The notes under the pieces are model-generated. The model was not told where the DNA came from. It did not search any database and saw nothing but the letters and a program-made list of their open reading frames with translations. 13,506 nt of DNA from Desulfobacterales bacterium (lineage in GTDB: Bacteria; Desulfobacterota; Desulfobacteria; Desulfobacterales; JAHEIW01): assembly GCA_030145015.1 (NCBI GenBank), contig JAQYWI010000153.1:1-13506 (forward strand), in the 5' to 3' direction. The position numbers and the translations under genes were made by a program. Below, piece by piece: positions 1-6,651 of the stretch (position 1 is its first letter; each line of letters starts with the position of its first letter).

Positions 1-27
1 GGGGATATATTAGCGCCTATATAAGCT

Positions 28-56
28 TTGGTTATAAGCCTATAACTTAATATATG
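28..56 (+). promoter_or_regulatory. Weak promoter candidate with dyad in the spacer
   Basis: TTGGTT (28-33) and TATATG (51-56) are separated by exactly 17 bases and could be -35 and -10 boxes for the plus-strand operon. The dyad GTTATA-AGCC-TATAAC (31-46) lies in and before the spacer and could be a repressor site. Each box has mismatches to the sigma-70 consensus and AT-rich DNA produces such matches by chance, so this is a weak call. If it is real, the transcript has a leader of about 300 nt containing the hairpin cluster. Confidence 0.25.
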
Positions 57-221
57 TTGATATTTTCCCGCGAATATAGAAATAAAATTAGAATCTCAAG
101 CGTGCTACCTGATGCAACAGACCTCAGCTATCTTATATTTTTATCGATTTCAACGCAACCTGTCAATTACCGACCCAATTATCAAATTTACAAGCAATCG
201 TAAGCTTAATTGGGTTTTCCA

Positions 222-328
222 AACCGGGTGCTTCGCACCCGGTTCCACCCGCAACGATTGGGGCACTTCGCGCCCCTGTCTTTTACCGCCCATGGCGGTA
301 AAATCCAAGCCACCCGCTGTGCGGGTGG
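222..328. repeat. Cluster of four consecutive short-loop hairpins
   Basis: Four inverted repeats with 3-base loops follow one another. Hairpin 1 (222-244) has a perfect 10-bp stem AACCGGGTGC with loop TTC. Hairpin 2 (260-276) has a 7-bp stem with one mismatch and loop TTC. Hairpin 3 (281-303) has a perfect 10-bp stem TTTTACCGCC with loop CAT. Hairpin 4 (310-328) has a perfect 8-bp stem CCACCCGC with loop TGT. The stems differ in sequence, so this is a set of independent hairpins rather than a copied unit. It lies just upstream of the decarboxylase, probably in its leader. It could be an upstream terminator cluster, an mRNA-stabilising or regulatory structure, or an interspersed palindromic element. 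Confidence 0.85.
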
Positions 329-368
329 TCGTTGACTCCTATAAAATATATGCAATGGAGGTAAGAAT

Positions 369-1931
369 ATGAAAAAAGACGAAGCAACCAACGGACTAAG
401 GGATCTTCGCGGTACGCTTGAATGGCTGAAGTCTAAAGAGCTCCTTCTGGAAACAGATGTCGAAGTAGATGGCGATTTAGAAATTACCGGTTTACAGAAA
501 CATCTGGATGGAAGTATCCCGATACTCTTTGAAAATGTAAAGGGCTACCCGCACCTGCGGGCGATTACCAACCTTTTTGGGAATATTGCGGTGATGAACG
601 AAATGTTCGGCTGGGCCAATAACACTGACCGTACAAAGGCTTTGGCACAGGCACTTACGCATCCAATACCTCCGGTTGAGGTGAGTCAGGAGGAAGCACC
701 GGTGTATGAACATATCATAACCGATGACCTCGATGTAAACAAATGGGTCCTTGCCATTCGACACACACCATTAGAAACCGAATTAACAATTGGAAGTGGC
801 CAAAGTGTGGTGGTTGGCAAGTACTTCAAAGAAGGCACGCATGTGGGTTACAATCGAATGAGTTTTCGCTGGGGTAATATCGGAACCTTTCAGGCTGCAC
901 CCGGTTCCCACATGTGGCAGGTCCAGATGGAGCACTATGATGAGTCCAAGGGGATACCGATAACGATGTGTTTTGGTATTCCACCGGCTGCGAACCTGAT
1001 GGCCGGATCAGGATTTGATTATGTGATTTTGCCAAAAGGCTGTGATGAGCTTGGGGTCGCCGGCGCTATTCAAGGACAACCCTTGCGAATCGTAAAGTGT
1101 AAAACCATTCCGGATGCATATGCCCTTGCGGATGCCGAACTTGTGCTGGAAGGCTATCTGCGACCTAAAGATCGACGTTGGGAGACCGCTGAGGCTGAGA
1201 AATTAGGCAAGCAGGGCAAGGCCTGGTTCCATCCCGAATGGCCGGGGTATATGGGCAAGGCCTATAAGGCTTCAACTTTTCATGTGACTGCCGTCGCGAT
1301 GCGCAAGCCGGAGTCAAAGCCAATTCTTTTTCCCCTGGGTGTCCATATGCTGGATGACAATAACATTGATACAACTGTGAGGGAAGGCGCCATTTATGAG
1401 CTTTGTGAACGCTTACAGCCGGGTATCATCCAGGATGTTAACATTCCTTACTGTTTTACGGATTGGGGCGGCTGCGTTATACAGGTGAAAAAGCACAACC
1501 GTATAGAAGAAGGTTGGCAGCGCAACTTCCTGACCGCCATAATGAGCTGTAACCAGGGCATGCGCCTTGCCATCGCGGTGGACACCGATATCGATATTTA
1601 CAGCATGGATGACATTATGTGGACCCTGGTCACACGGGTTAATCCTCAAACCGACATTTATAGCCCGGTACCCGGCGGCATCGGCCAAACCTTTATGCCG
1701 GCAGAGCGGATGACGGCGGGCGACAAAGACTGGACCGCATCCAATACCCGGTTCGAGGGCGGTATGGCCATTGATGCGACGATGCCTTTTGGTTTAGAGC
1801 AGGACTTCCACAGACCGGTTTATCCGATAAAAGAAACACCATTGGAAAAATTTTTTAGCGAGGAGCAAATCAAAAAAGGAAAGAGCCATATGAGTGGATG
1901 GGCTGAAGTGCTTTCCAAGACAGGAAGGTAA
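369..1931 (+). CDS. UbiD-family prenylated-FMN-dependent decarboxylase (aromatic acid or aroyl-CoA)
   Basis: The 520-residue protein is of usual length for the UbiD family, whose members use prenylated FMN and a divalent metal to decarboxylate or carboxylate aromatic or unsaturated acids. Family landmarks are the YNRM segment at 161-164, with R163 placed like the conserved catalytic Arg; H181; the DELGVAGAI stretch at 226-234, with E227; AELVLEG at 256-262; the DTDIDIYSMDDIMW stretch (405-418); and GGMAIDATMPFG near the C-terminus (464-475). No signal peptide is present, so it should be cytoplasmic. A GGAGG lies 7 bases before the ATG. A CoA ligase starts 16 bases downstream and a TRAP importer follows. 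That context favours decarboxylation of an imported acid after CoA activation, as phthaloyl-CoA decarboxylase does; this is inference. Other possibilities are a hydroxyarylic acid decarboxylase or an arene carboxylase. Prenylated FMN must come from a UbiX encoded elsewhere. Confidence 0.92.
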   Translation: MKKDEATNGLRDLRGTLEWLKSKELLLETDVEVDGDLEITGLQKHLDGSIPILFENVKGYPHLRAITNLFGNIAVMNEMFGWANNTDRTKALAQALTHPIPPVEVSQEEAPVYEHIITDDLDVNKWVLAIRHTPLETELTIGSGQSVVVGKYFKEGTHVGYNRMSFRWGNIGTFQAAPGSHMWQVQMEHYDESKGIPITMCFGIPPAANLMAGSGFDYVILPKGCDELGVAGAIQGQPLRIVKCKTIPDAYALADAELVLEGYLRPKDRRWETAEAEKLGKQGKAWFHPEWPGYMGKAYKASTFHVTAVAMRKPESKPILFPLGVHMLDDNNIDTTVREGAIYELCERLQPGIIQDVNIPYCFTDWGGCVIQVKKHNRIEEGWQRNFLTAIMSCNQGMRLAIAVDTDIDIYSMDDIMWTLVTRVNPQTDIYSPVPGGIGQTFMPAERMTAGDKDWTASNTRFEGGMAIDATMPFGLEQDFHRPVYPIKETPLEKFFSEEQIKKGKSHMSGWAEVLSKTGR

Positions 1932-1947
1932 GGGATCCAGAATAGAA

Positions 1948-3504
1948 ATGGAAAATTATAAAAGCACCGTAGGCGCAAGCTCCATACAATATGAAAACTT
2001 TCATCGCATCTTGCATGATAAGGCCAAACACTTTGGAGCGAAAGACTGCATCATAAGCGTCGATCAAGGCAAAAGCATCACCTTCGACCAGATGAATATG
2101 ACTTGTAATAAGGTCGCAAATTATCTGGGGAATAAAGGTATTAAAAAAGATGATAGAATCAGTCTGATCGGAAATAATTCCATTGAAACACTGGTCATCT
2201 TTTTAAGTATTTTAAAATATGGGGCCGTTATTAATCCGATTAATTCTGAAGAAAGTAAGGAAAATATCTATCGCATTGTTAAAAGAGTAAAACCCAAAAT
2301 AGTTATTTATCAAAGCCAAATTGATCTTGATCACCCACCTGCCCCATTATCTGAAGTGGCGTATATAAAAATTAAGGAAATCCTTTCCCTTATTGAGACC
2401 TGTGATTCGGTTTTCCAGCGGCACCTTGGATCCCAGGACGATATTGCCGAAATCCTTTTTACTTCAGGAACAACGGAATCGCCCAAAGGAATCGTCATCT
2501 CGCGGGAGGGCCTCTTTTATATGGTCAAGGAAGTCATCGCAAAGCTGGAGATTACCGCAAAGGATAGAATTTTAGAGTATCGCGCTTACAGTTGGGCATC
2601 CGCCCAGTTATTAACTATTTTATCAAGCATAATATCCGGCGCCACTCTTATTCTGGCGCAAAAATTTTCCCGCACACGGTATCCGCAATGGTTAAAAGAG
2701 CACGGCGTAACCATATCATCCGGGGTACCCACCGTCTTTAATATATTGGTCAGCGACCCCGTTAACCTCCATAAAAGTGACGTCAATAAATTGAAGTTCA
2801 TAACAAGCAGCTCAGCACCTCTTGCGATGGAAAAACAGCGTGCATTCGAGAGAATCTATGAAATCCCCATAAATCAAATGGCCGGTATGTCTGAGGCTGG
2901 ATGGATGATTGGAAATCCTCCCGGAAAAAGAAAGCCTGGATCAGTCGGAACGCCTTTCAAATTCAAAACCATAGAAATCGTAAATCCAGAAGGGAAAAAA
3001 TGTAAAATAGAGGAAGAAGGAGAAATCCTTGTTAAAGGGAAATCGATGGGCTTGGGTTATCTAATGGAAGATGGCGAAATTGAACGATTTCCGAATGAAG
3101 GGTTCCGAACTGGAGACTTGGGGTATATGGATTCCGACGGTTACGTTTATATAACAGGAAGGAAAAAGGACATTATTATCAGAGGTGGGGTAAATATATC
3201 TCCCCTTGAGATTACAGACCGGATAATGGAACATCCCCACGTTAAGGAAGCGGTGACCATCGGTGTGGCTGATCGGATCTATGGAGAAGAAATTGTTTCT
3301 TTTATCGTTTCTGAAAGAGGCGCTGAGATTAACGAGCAAGATATCTTGAGCTATTGCAAGCAAAGTCTCCCTGATTTCAAACTACCCAAAATCATACGGT
3401 TCTTGGAAGAGATTCCAAAAACAAGAAACAAAAAAGTTTCAAAGCAAGCACTGCTTGAATTCATCACGGATGAAAACAAGTTTAGTCGCAGTGAACCATT
3501 TTGA
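1948..3504 (+). CDS. AMP-forming acyl/aryl-CoA ligase (ANL superfamily)
   Basis: The predicted protein of 518 residues forms an acyl-CoA from a carboxylic acid, ATP and CoA. ANL core motifs in order are FTSGTTESPKG (171-181, phosphate loop), GMSEAG (313-318, where GxTE is usual), RTGDLG (387-392), GRKKDIIIRGGVNISP (404-419, hinge) and a C-terminal NKKVSK (494-499). In that last motif K496 aligns with the adenylation lysine, and the glycine usually before it is K495. An in-frame ATG at 1894 would overlap the decarboxylase by 38 bases. The ATG at 1948 leaves a 16-base gap and starts close to the usual family N-terminus, so it is preferred, although its Shine-Dalgarno is weak. The gene is noticeably AT-richer than the decarboxylase. 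Position suggests it activates the substrate or product of the UbiD enzyme; the acid itself cannot be read from the sequence. Confidence 0.9.
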   Translation: MENYKSTVGASSIQYENFHRILHDKAKHFGAKDCIISVDQGKSITFDQMNMTCNKVANYLGNKGIKKDDRISLIGNNSIETLVIFLSILKYGAVINPINSEESKENIYRIVKRVKPKIVIYQSQIDLDHPPAPLSEVAYIKIKEILSLIETCDSVFQRHLGSQDDIAEILFTSGTTESPKGIVISREGLFYMVKEVIAKLEITAKDRILEYRAYSWASAQLLTILSSIISGATLILAQKFSRTRYPQWLKEHGVTISSGVPTVFNILVSDPVNLHKSDVNKLKFITSSSAPLAMEKQRAFERIYEIPINQMAGMSEAGWMIGNPPGKRKPGSVGTPFKFKTIEIVNPEGKKCKIEEEGEILVKGKSMGLGYLMEDGEIERFPNEGFRTGDLGYMDSDGYVYITGRKKDIIIRGGVNISPLEITDRIMEHPHVKEAVTIGVADRIYGEEIVSFIVSERGAEINEQDILSYCKQSLPDFKLPKIIRFLEEIPKTRNKKVSKQALLEFITDENKFSRSEPF

Positions 3505-3616
3505 TGTTGCGGACCCATGCGGTCTATGATGTGAACTTATAAACATTAATCCAGGGCAAGGATGAAAGCAGCAATATCCCGGAACCCAGTGATCATTATA
3601 CTCTCGCCAGAAAGGG

Positions 3617-3640
3617 CTTTTTATCCTTATCCATAAAAAG
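3617..3640 (+). promoter_or_regulatory. AT-rich hairpin just before the solute-binding protein
   Basis: CTTTTTAT (3617-3624) and ATAAAAAG (3633-3640) form an 8-bp stem with an 8-base loop, directly upstream of the Shine-Dalgarno (AAAGGGG, 3641-3647) of the solute-binding protein. The stem has only two G-C pairs and the wrong flanks for a terminator. It may influence translation or mRNA processing between ligase and transporter. The rest of the 149-base gap (3505-3653) shows no gene and no clear promoter; TATACT at 3597-3602 lacks a matching -35. Confidence 0.3.
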
Positions 3641-3653
3641 AAAGGGGTAAAAA

Positions 3654-4679
3654 ATGAAAAAATCAGCTTTGGTTACTTATTTCTTAATCGGTATGTTAGT
3701 GGCAGGGTTGTTTAGTTTTAATTATGCGCTGGCAGCTGAAAAGAAAATTCTGATCGGCGGCGGCAGAACAACATCACCCTGGTACTCATTTGCTCAAGCA
3801 CTGGCAAAGTTTATCAACGACAAGTCTGACTGGCTTAAAGCTGAGGTGGTGTCAACTGCAGGTATTACGGGCAATGTCGATATGTGCAAGGAGAATCCGC
3901 AGCAGTATATCGGAATCAGTTCATTCTCCCACATCCACTATCGCAAGGGCCATGAGTGGGGTGAAAAAAGAGGCACTTACGCGGGAGAACGGTTTATCGC
4001 AAACGCCACCTCGATGCCCAATGCCGTTGCGACCTTTGATCCGAATATTAAAACCATAAAAGATCTGGCGGGGAAAACGGTCGATGTGGGCAGAAAAGGG
4101 GCCGCCAATACGCCGGACCACAAAGCGATCCTTGAAAAATACGGCATTTTAGACAAGGTGAAATTTGTTTATACCGGCTATGGCGGTGGGGCCAACAAGA
4201 TGAAGGATGGCCTGGTTGACGCTACTTTTATGATATTTAACCTCATCTACCCGGATAAATTCAGCAAGGGGGGTTTCATCGAAAAGATGGAAACCAGAGG
4301 CCCGATTTATTACGTCGGCTTTGATCGCGACATCCTTTTGCAGTTACGTGAGAAGGAATTCGCTGTCCTGCCGGCAAAAGTACCCGCCGGGGCCCTGGAT
4401 CCCAAAACACAGCCGAAGGCGCTCTGGGCGTATAACGATCCGACATTCTTTATCGCCGACGAACGCATGGACCCTAAAGTGGTATATGAGGTAACCAGGG
4501 TTATCTGGGAGACACCTGCTGAGGAATGGGCCAAATGGAATCCTATGGGCGCTCACATGAACAAAAAATTCATCCCGGCAATGCCCTCTTTGACGCATTA
4601 CAAAGCGCATCCGGGTGCCAAGAAATTCTACGACGAGCAGGGTGTTCAGCTAAAAGATCTGGCCGATCTGCTTCGTTAG
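3654..4679 (+). CDS. TAXI-family TRAP transporter solute-binding protein
   Basis: This 341-residue protein is a periplasmic receptor of the TRAP-associated extracytoplasmic immunogenic (TAXI) type, which delivers carboxylates to a fused TRAP permease using an ion gradient. Residues 1-27 form a signal peptide: a Lys-Lys start, a hydrophobic core, and a probable cut after ALA (25-27). The mature start (KILIGGGRTTSPWYSFAQAL, 31-50) matches the TAXI opening pattern of a Gly-rich strand followed by an aromatic residue and an amphipathic helix. LAGKTVDVGRKGAAN (138-152) matches the conserved segment in the second lobe. The fused permease starts 46 bases downstream. A strong Shine-Dalgarno precedes the ATG. 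The ligand is probably an organic or aromatic acid, judging from the neighbouring ligase and decarboxylase; this is inference. Confidence 0.94.
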   Translation: MKKSALVTYFLIGMLVAGLFSFNYALAAEKKILIGGGRTTSPWYSFAQALAKFINDKSDWLKAEVVSTAGITGNVDMCKENPQQYIGISSFSHIHYRKGHEWGEKRGTYAGERFIANATSMPNAVATFDPNIKTIKDLAGKTVDVGRKGAANTPDHKAILEKYGILDKVKFVYTGYGGGANKMKDGLVDATFMIFNLIYPDKFSKGGFIEKMETRGPIYYVGFDRDILLQLREKEFAVLPAKVPAGALDPKTQPKALWAYNDPTFFIADERMDPKVVYEVTRVIWETPAEEWAKWNPMGAHMNKKFIPAMPSLTHYKAHPGAKKFYDEQGVQLKDLADLLR

Positions 4680-4706
4680 CCCAAATGGGGTAACTCGTTA
4701 GAAAAG

Positions 4707-4725
4707 AAAAAGCGGGGCGCTTTTT
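4707..4725 (+). terminator. GC-core hairpin with T-tract abutting the permease start (attenuator-like)
   Basis: AAAAAGCG (4707-4714), loop GGG, and CGCTTTTT (4718-4725) form a perfect 8-bp stem whose last base is next to the permease ATG at 4726. The shape is that of a small bidirectional intrinsic terminator. The only Shine-Dalgarno-like bases (GGGG, 4714-4717) lie in the stem top and loop. It may reduce transcription or translation of the permease relative to the binding protein, which transport operons often need in excess. Confidence 0.5.
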
Positions 4726-6651
4726 ATGCAAGGCACCAAGAATGCCATCGTGATAGCCCTGACAATCGTGGCTATCGCGATGGCGCTTTACCAACTTCTC
4801 TACACCCAGATTTTAATCCAAAGTCCTGACGGCCATTTAATTACCCATCTGGGATTTGCGCTTGTCGTGGTTTTCTTATCCGCGCTGCGGACAGCCACGG
4901 GCAAAAAACAGCCGGCCCTGATATGGCTGTTGCTTCTTCTTTCCCTGGTAGTGACCGGCTATCTGATGATCGAGCTTGACGAGATACTAGAGTATCGCAC
5001 ATCCATACCTGCCAAGTCAGATTTGCTCATAGGGACATTGGTAATCATCATACTGCTTGTCGGAAATTGGATGATATTTGGCAAGACCTTTACCATCGTC
5101 AGTCTCGTCGCCGTAACCTACCTTGTTATCGGTCGATATCTTCCGGCGCCTTTTACGGTACCTGCAATATCATATGAAAGGCTGCTCATGTGGTTGAGCG
5201 TTGAGCTTGGAAGCGGCAAAGGCGTATATGGCACTATCCTGGATCTGTCGGCCACCTACCTATTTTTGTTTATTTTTTTCGGCGGCGTGCTATTTGCCTT
5301 CGGGGGAACCCGGTTTATTATCGGATTTGGTCGCTGGGTGGGTTCAAAGCTCCGCTCAGGACCGGCCATGGTGGCTTTAATCGGCAGCTCACTTTTAGGT
5401 ACGATTACCGGAAGCACAGTGGCGAATATAACCATTACCGGCAGCTTTACCATACCGATGATGAAAAAAAGCGGCTATACACCCGAACAAGCAGGTGCCA
5501 TTGAAACGGTTTCATCCAACGGCGGTCAGCTCACCCCCCCGATCATGGGAGCCACGGCCTTCTTGATGGCCGGCTTTGCAAACATACCGTATGTTGAAAT
5601 CGTTATAGCGGCTATCGTGCCCGCCTTGATAAAATTTATTTGCGTCTTTTTTTACATCACCCTGACGGCAAAAAAAATGGAAATCCGCGCGACCGTTGAA
5701 CCGGTAAAAGCCAAACAGCTATTGTTCGACGCTCCGATTTTCTTTCTCCCTTTAGGTGTCCTGGTATTCCTCCTAATTAAAGGTTATACACTGCCCTTTG
5801 TCGGTTTTTGGAGCATCGTGACGCTAATTGTCGTTGCGCTTATCAGCAGTGCGTTGCGAAAGGAGGCCCGACTTGATTTTAAGGAAACGTTTAACAAGGT
5901 TGTCAGCGGCATTGTTTCAGCAAGTCAGATCGCAATGATTTGCGGGTTATTAGGTGTTGTGGTTTCTGCGATTGTGACCAGCGGATTGGCTGTCAAATTA
6001 CCCTTGGCCATCGAAGACTTGAGCCAGGGAATTCTTCTTATCGCCCTATTTATAACAATGATAAGCTCAATGCTTCTGGGCATCGGGGTGCCAACACCGG
6101 CAGCTTATATGCTGGTTGCCGTGGGAGCCGTACCGACTTTAATCAATATGGGTGTGCCAGTACTGGCAGCACATCTTTTTTGCTTTGTCTCGGCAGTTTC
6201 CTCACACATTACACCACCGATAGCCATCGGCGCTCTGGTGGCTTCGAAAATTGCCGGTGCCAACTACTGGAAGACAACCTGGGAGGCAATGAAAGCTGCA
6301 TTCGCAAAATATTTATTACCTTTTTTCTTTATATACGCCCCGATAATACTCCTACGACCTGATGCCGGTTTTGCAACTTCTTTTCTCCAGGTAATCGCTA
6401 TTTTAATGGTGATTTTTTCCCTTCAAATAGGCGTATCGCGTTACTGCTTTACCAGCCTCAAATGGGATGAGACAACAGTCTTCATCATCGCCTCAATATT
6501 TTCACTAGCTGCCGTCTTTACGAGGGACGCGCTCTTCTTCTTTATTGGTTTGGCACTTTTTGCAGTGAGCATCGCCCGCCAATTCTTAATGCAAAAGAAA
6601 CTCAGGATACCGACAGGGGATAAACTTTACAGAGTAGAGGCCCAAAAGTGA
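4726..6651 (+). CDS. TRAP transporter fused permease (DctQ-DctM fusion, TAXI type)
   Basis: This 641-residue, strongly hydrophobic integral membrane protein is of the fused kind (small plus large TRAP permease) that works with TAXI receptors. Roughly the first 160 residues carry several membrane helices of the DctQ-like part, and the DctM-like transport part begins around 170. Its hallmarks are GSTVANITITGSFTIPMMKK (229-248), the SSNGGQLTPPIMGATAF stretch (263-279), GIGVPTPAAYML (452-463) and SSHITPPIAIGALVASKIAG (492-511). These are the two pseudo-symmetric TPP/TPA-containing substrate and cation regions. It completes the importer with the preceding receptor. A hairpin abuts its ATG and no ordinary free Shine-Dalgarno is present. 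Its last 50 bases overlap the 3' end of the minus-strand molybdopterin gene. Confidence 0.94.
   Translation: MQGTKNAIVIALTIVAIAMALYQLLYTQILIQSPDGHLITHLGFALVVVFLSALRTATGKKQPALIWLLLLLSLVVTGYLMIELDEILEYRTSIPAKSDLLIGTLVIIILLVGNWMIFGKTFTIVSLVAVTYLVIGRYLPAPFTVPAISYERLLMWLSVELGSGKGVYGTILDLSATYLFLFIFFGGVLFAFGGTRFIIGFGRWVGSKLRSGPAMVALIGSSLLGTITGSTVANITITGSFTIPMMKKSGYTPEQAGAIETVSSNGGQLTPPIMGATAFLMAGFANIPYVEIVIAAIVPALIKFICVFFYITLTAKKMEIRATVEPVKAKQLLFDAPIFFLPLGVLVFLLIKGYTLPFVGFWSIVTLIVVALISSALRKEARLDFKETFNKVVSGIVSASQIAMICGLLGVVVSAIVTSGLAVKLPLAIEDLSQGILLIALFITMISSMLLGIGVPTPAAYMLVAVGAVPTLINMGVPVLAAHLFCFVSAVSSHITPPIAIGALVASKIAGANYWKTTWEAMKAAFAKYLLPFFFIYAPIILLRPDAGFATSFLQVIAILMVIFSLQIGVSRYCFTSLKWDETTVFIIASIFSLAAVFTRDALFFFIGLALFAVSIARQFLMQKKLRIPTGDKLYRVEAQK

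Larger units (their letters stand above)
1..368. other. Non-coding leader upstream of the decarboxylase operon
   Basis: There is no convincing gene here. The first 110 bases are AT-rich and hold a short dyad (GTTATA at 31-36, AGCC, TATAAC at 41-46). A run of four hairpins occupies 222-328. A strong Shine-Dalgarno sequence (GGAGG, 357-361) stands 7 bases before the ATG at 369. An open frame across 112-372 runs through the hairpins and looks like chance. The upstream neighbour lies outside the window. Confidence 0.7.

Noticed and set aside
112..372. 86-codon open frame upstream of the decarboxylase
   Set aside because: It runs through the four hairpins, has no recognisable domain, no good ribosome-binding site, and overlaps the true start.
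1894..1947. Longer N-terminus for the plus-strand ligase (ATG at 1894)
   Set aside because: It would overlap the decarboxylase by 38 bases, and the extra 18 residues look like out-of-frame coding. It cannot be fully excluded because AAGGAAAG lies about 10 bases upstream.
3617..3640. Rho-independent terminator after the ligase
   Set aside because: The stem is almost all A-T, the loop is 8 bases, and a Shine-Dalgarno rather than a T-tract follows it.
5940..6362. 140-codon open frame inside the TRAP permease
   Set aside because: It is a shifted-frame shadow of conserved permease sequence.
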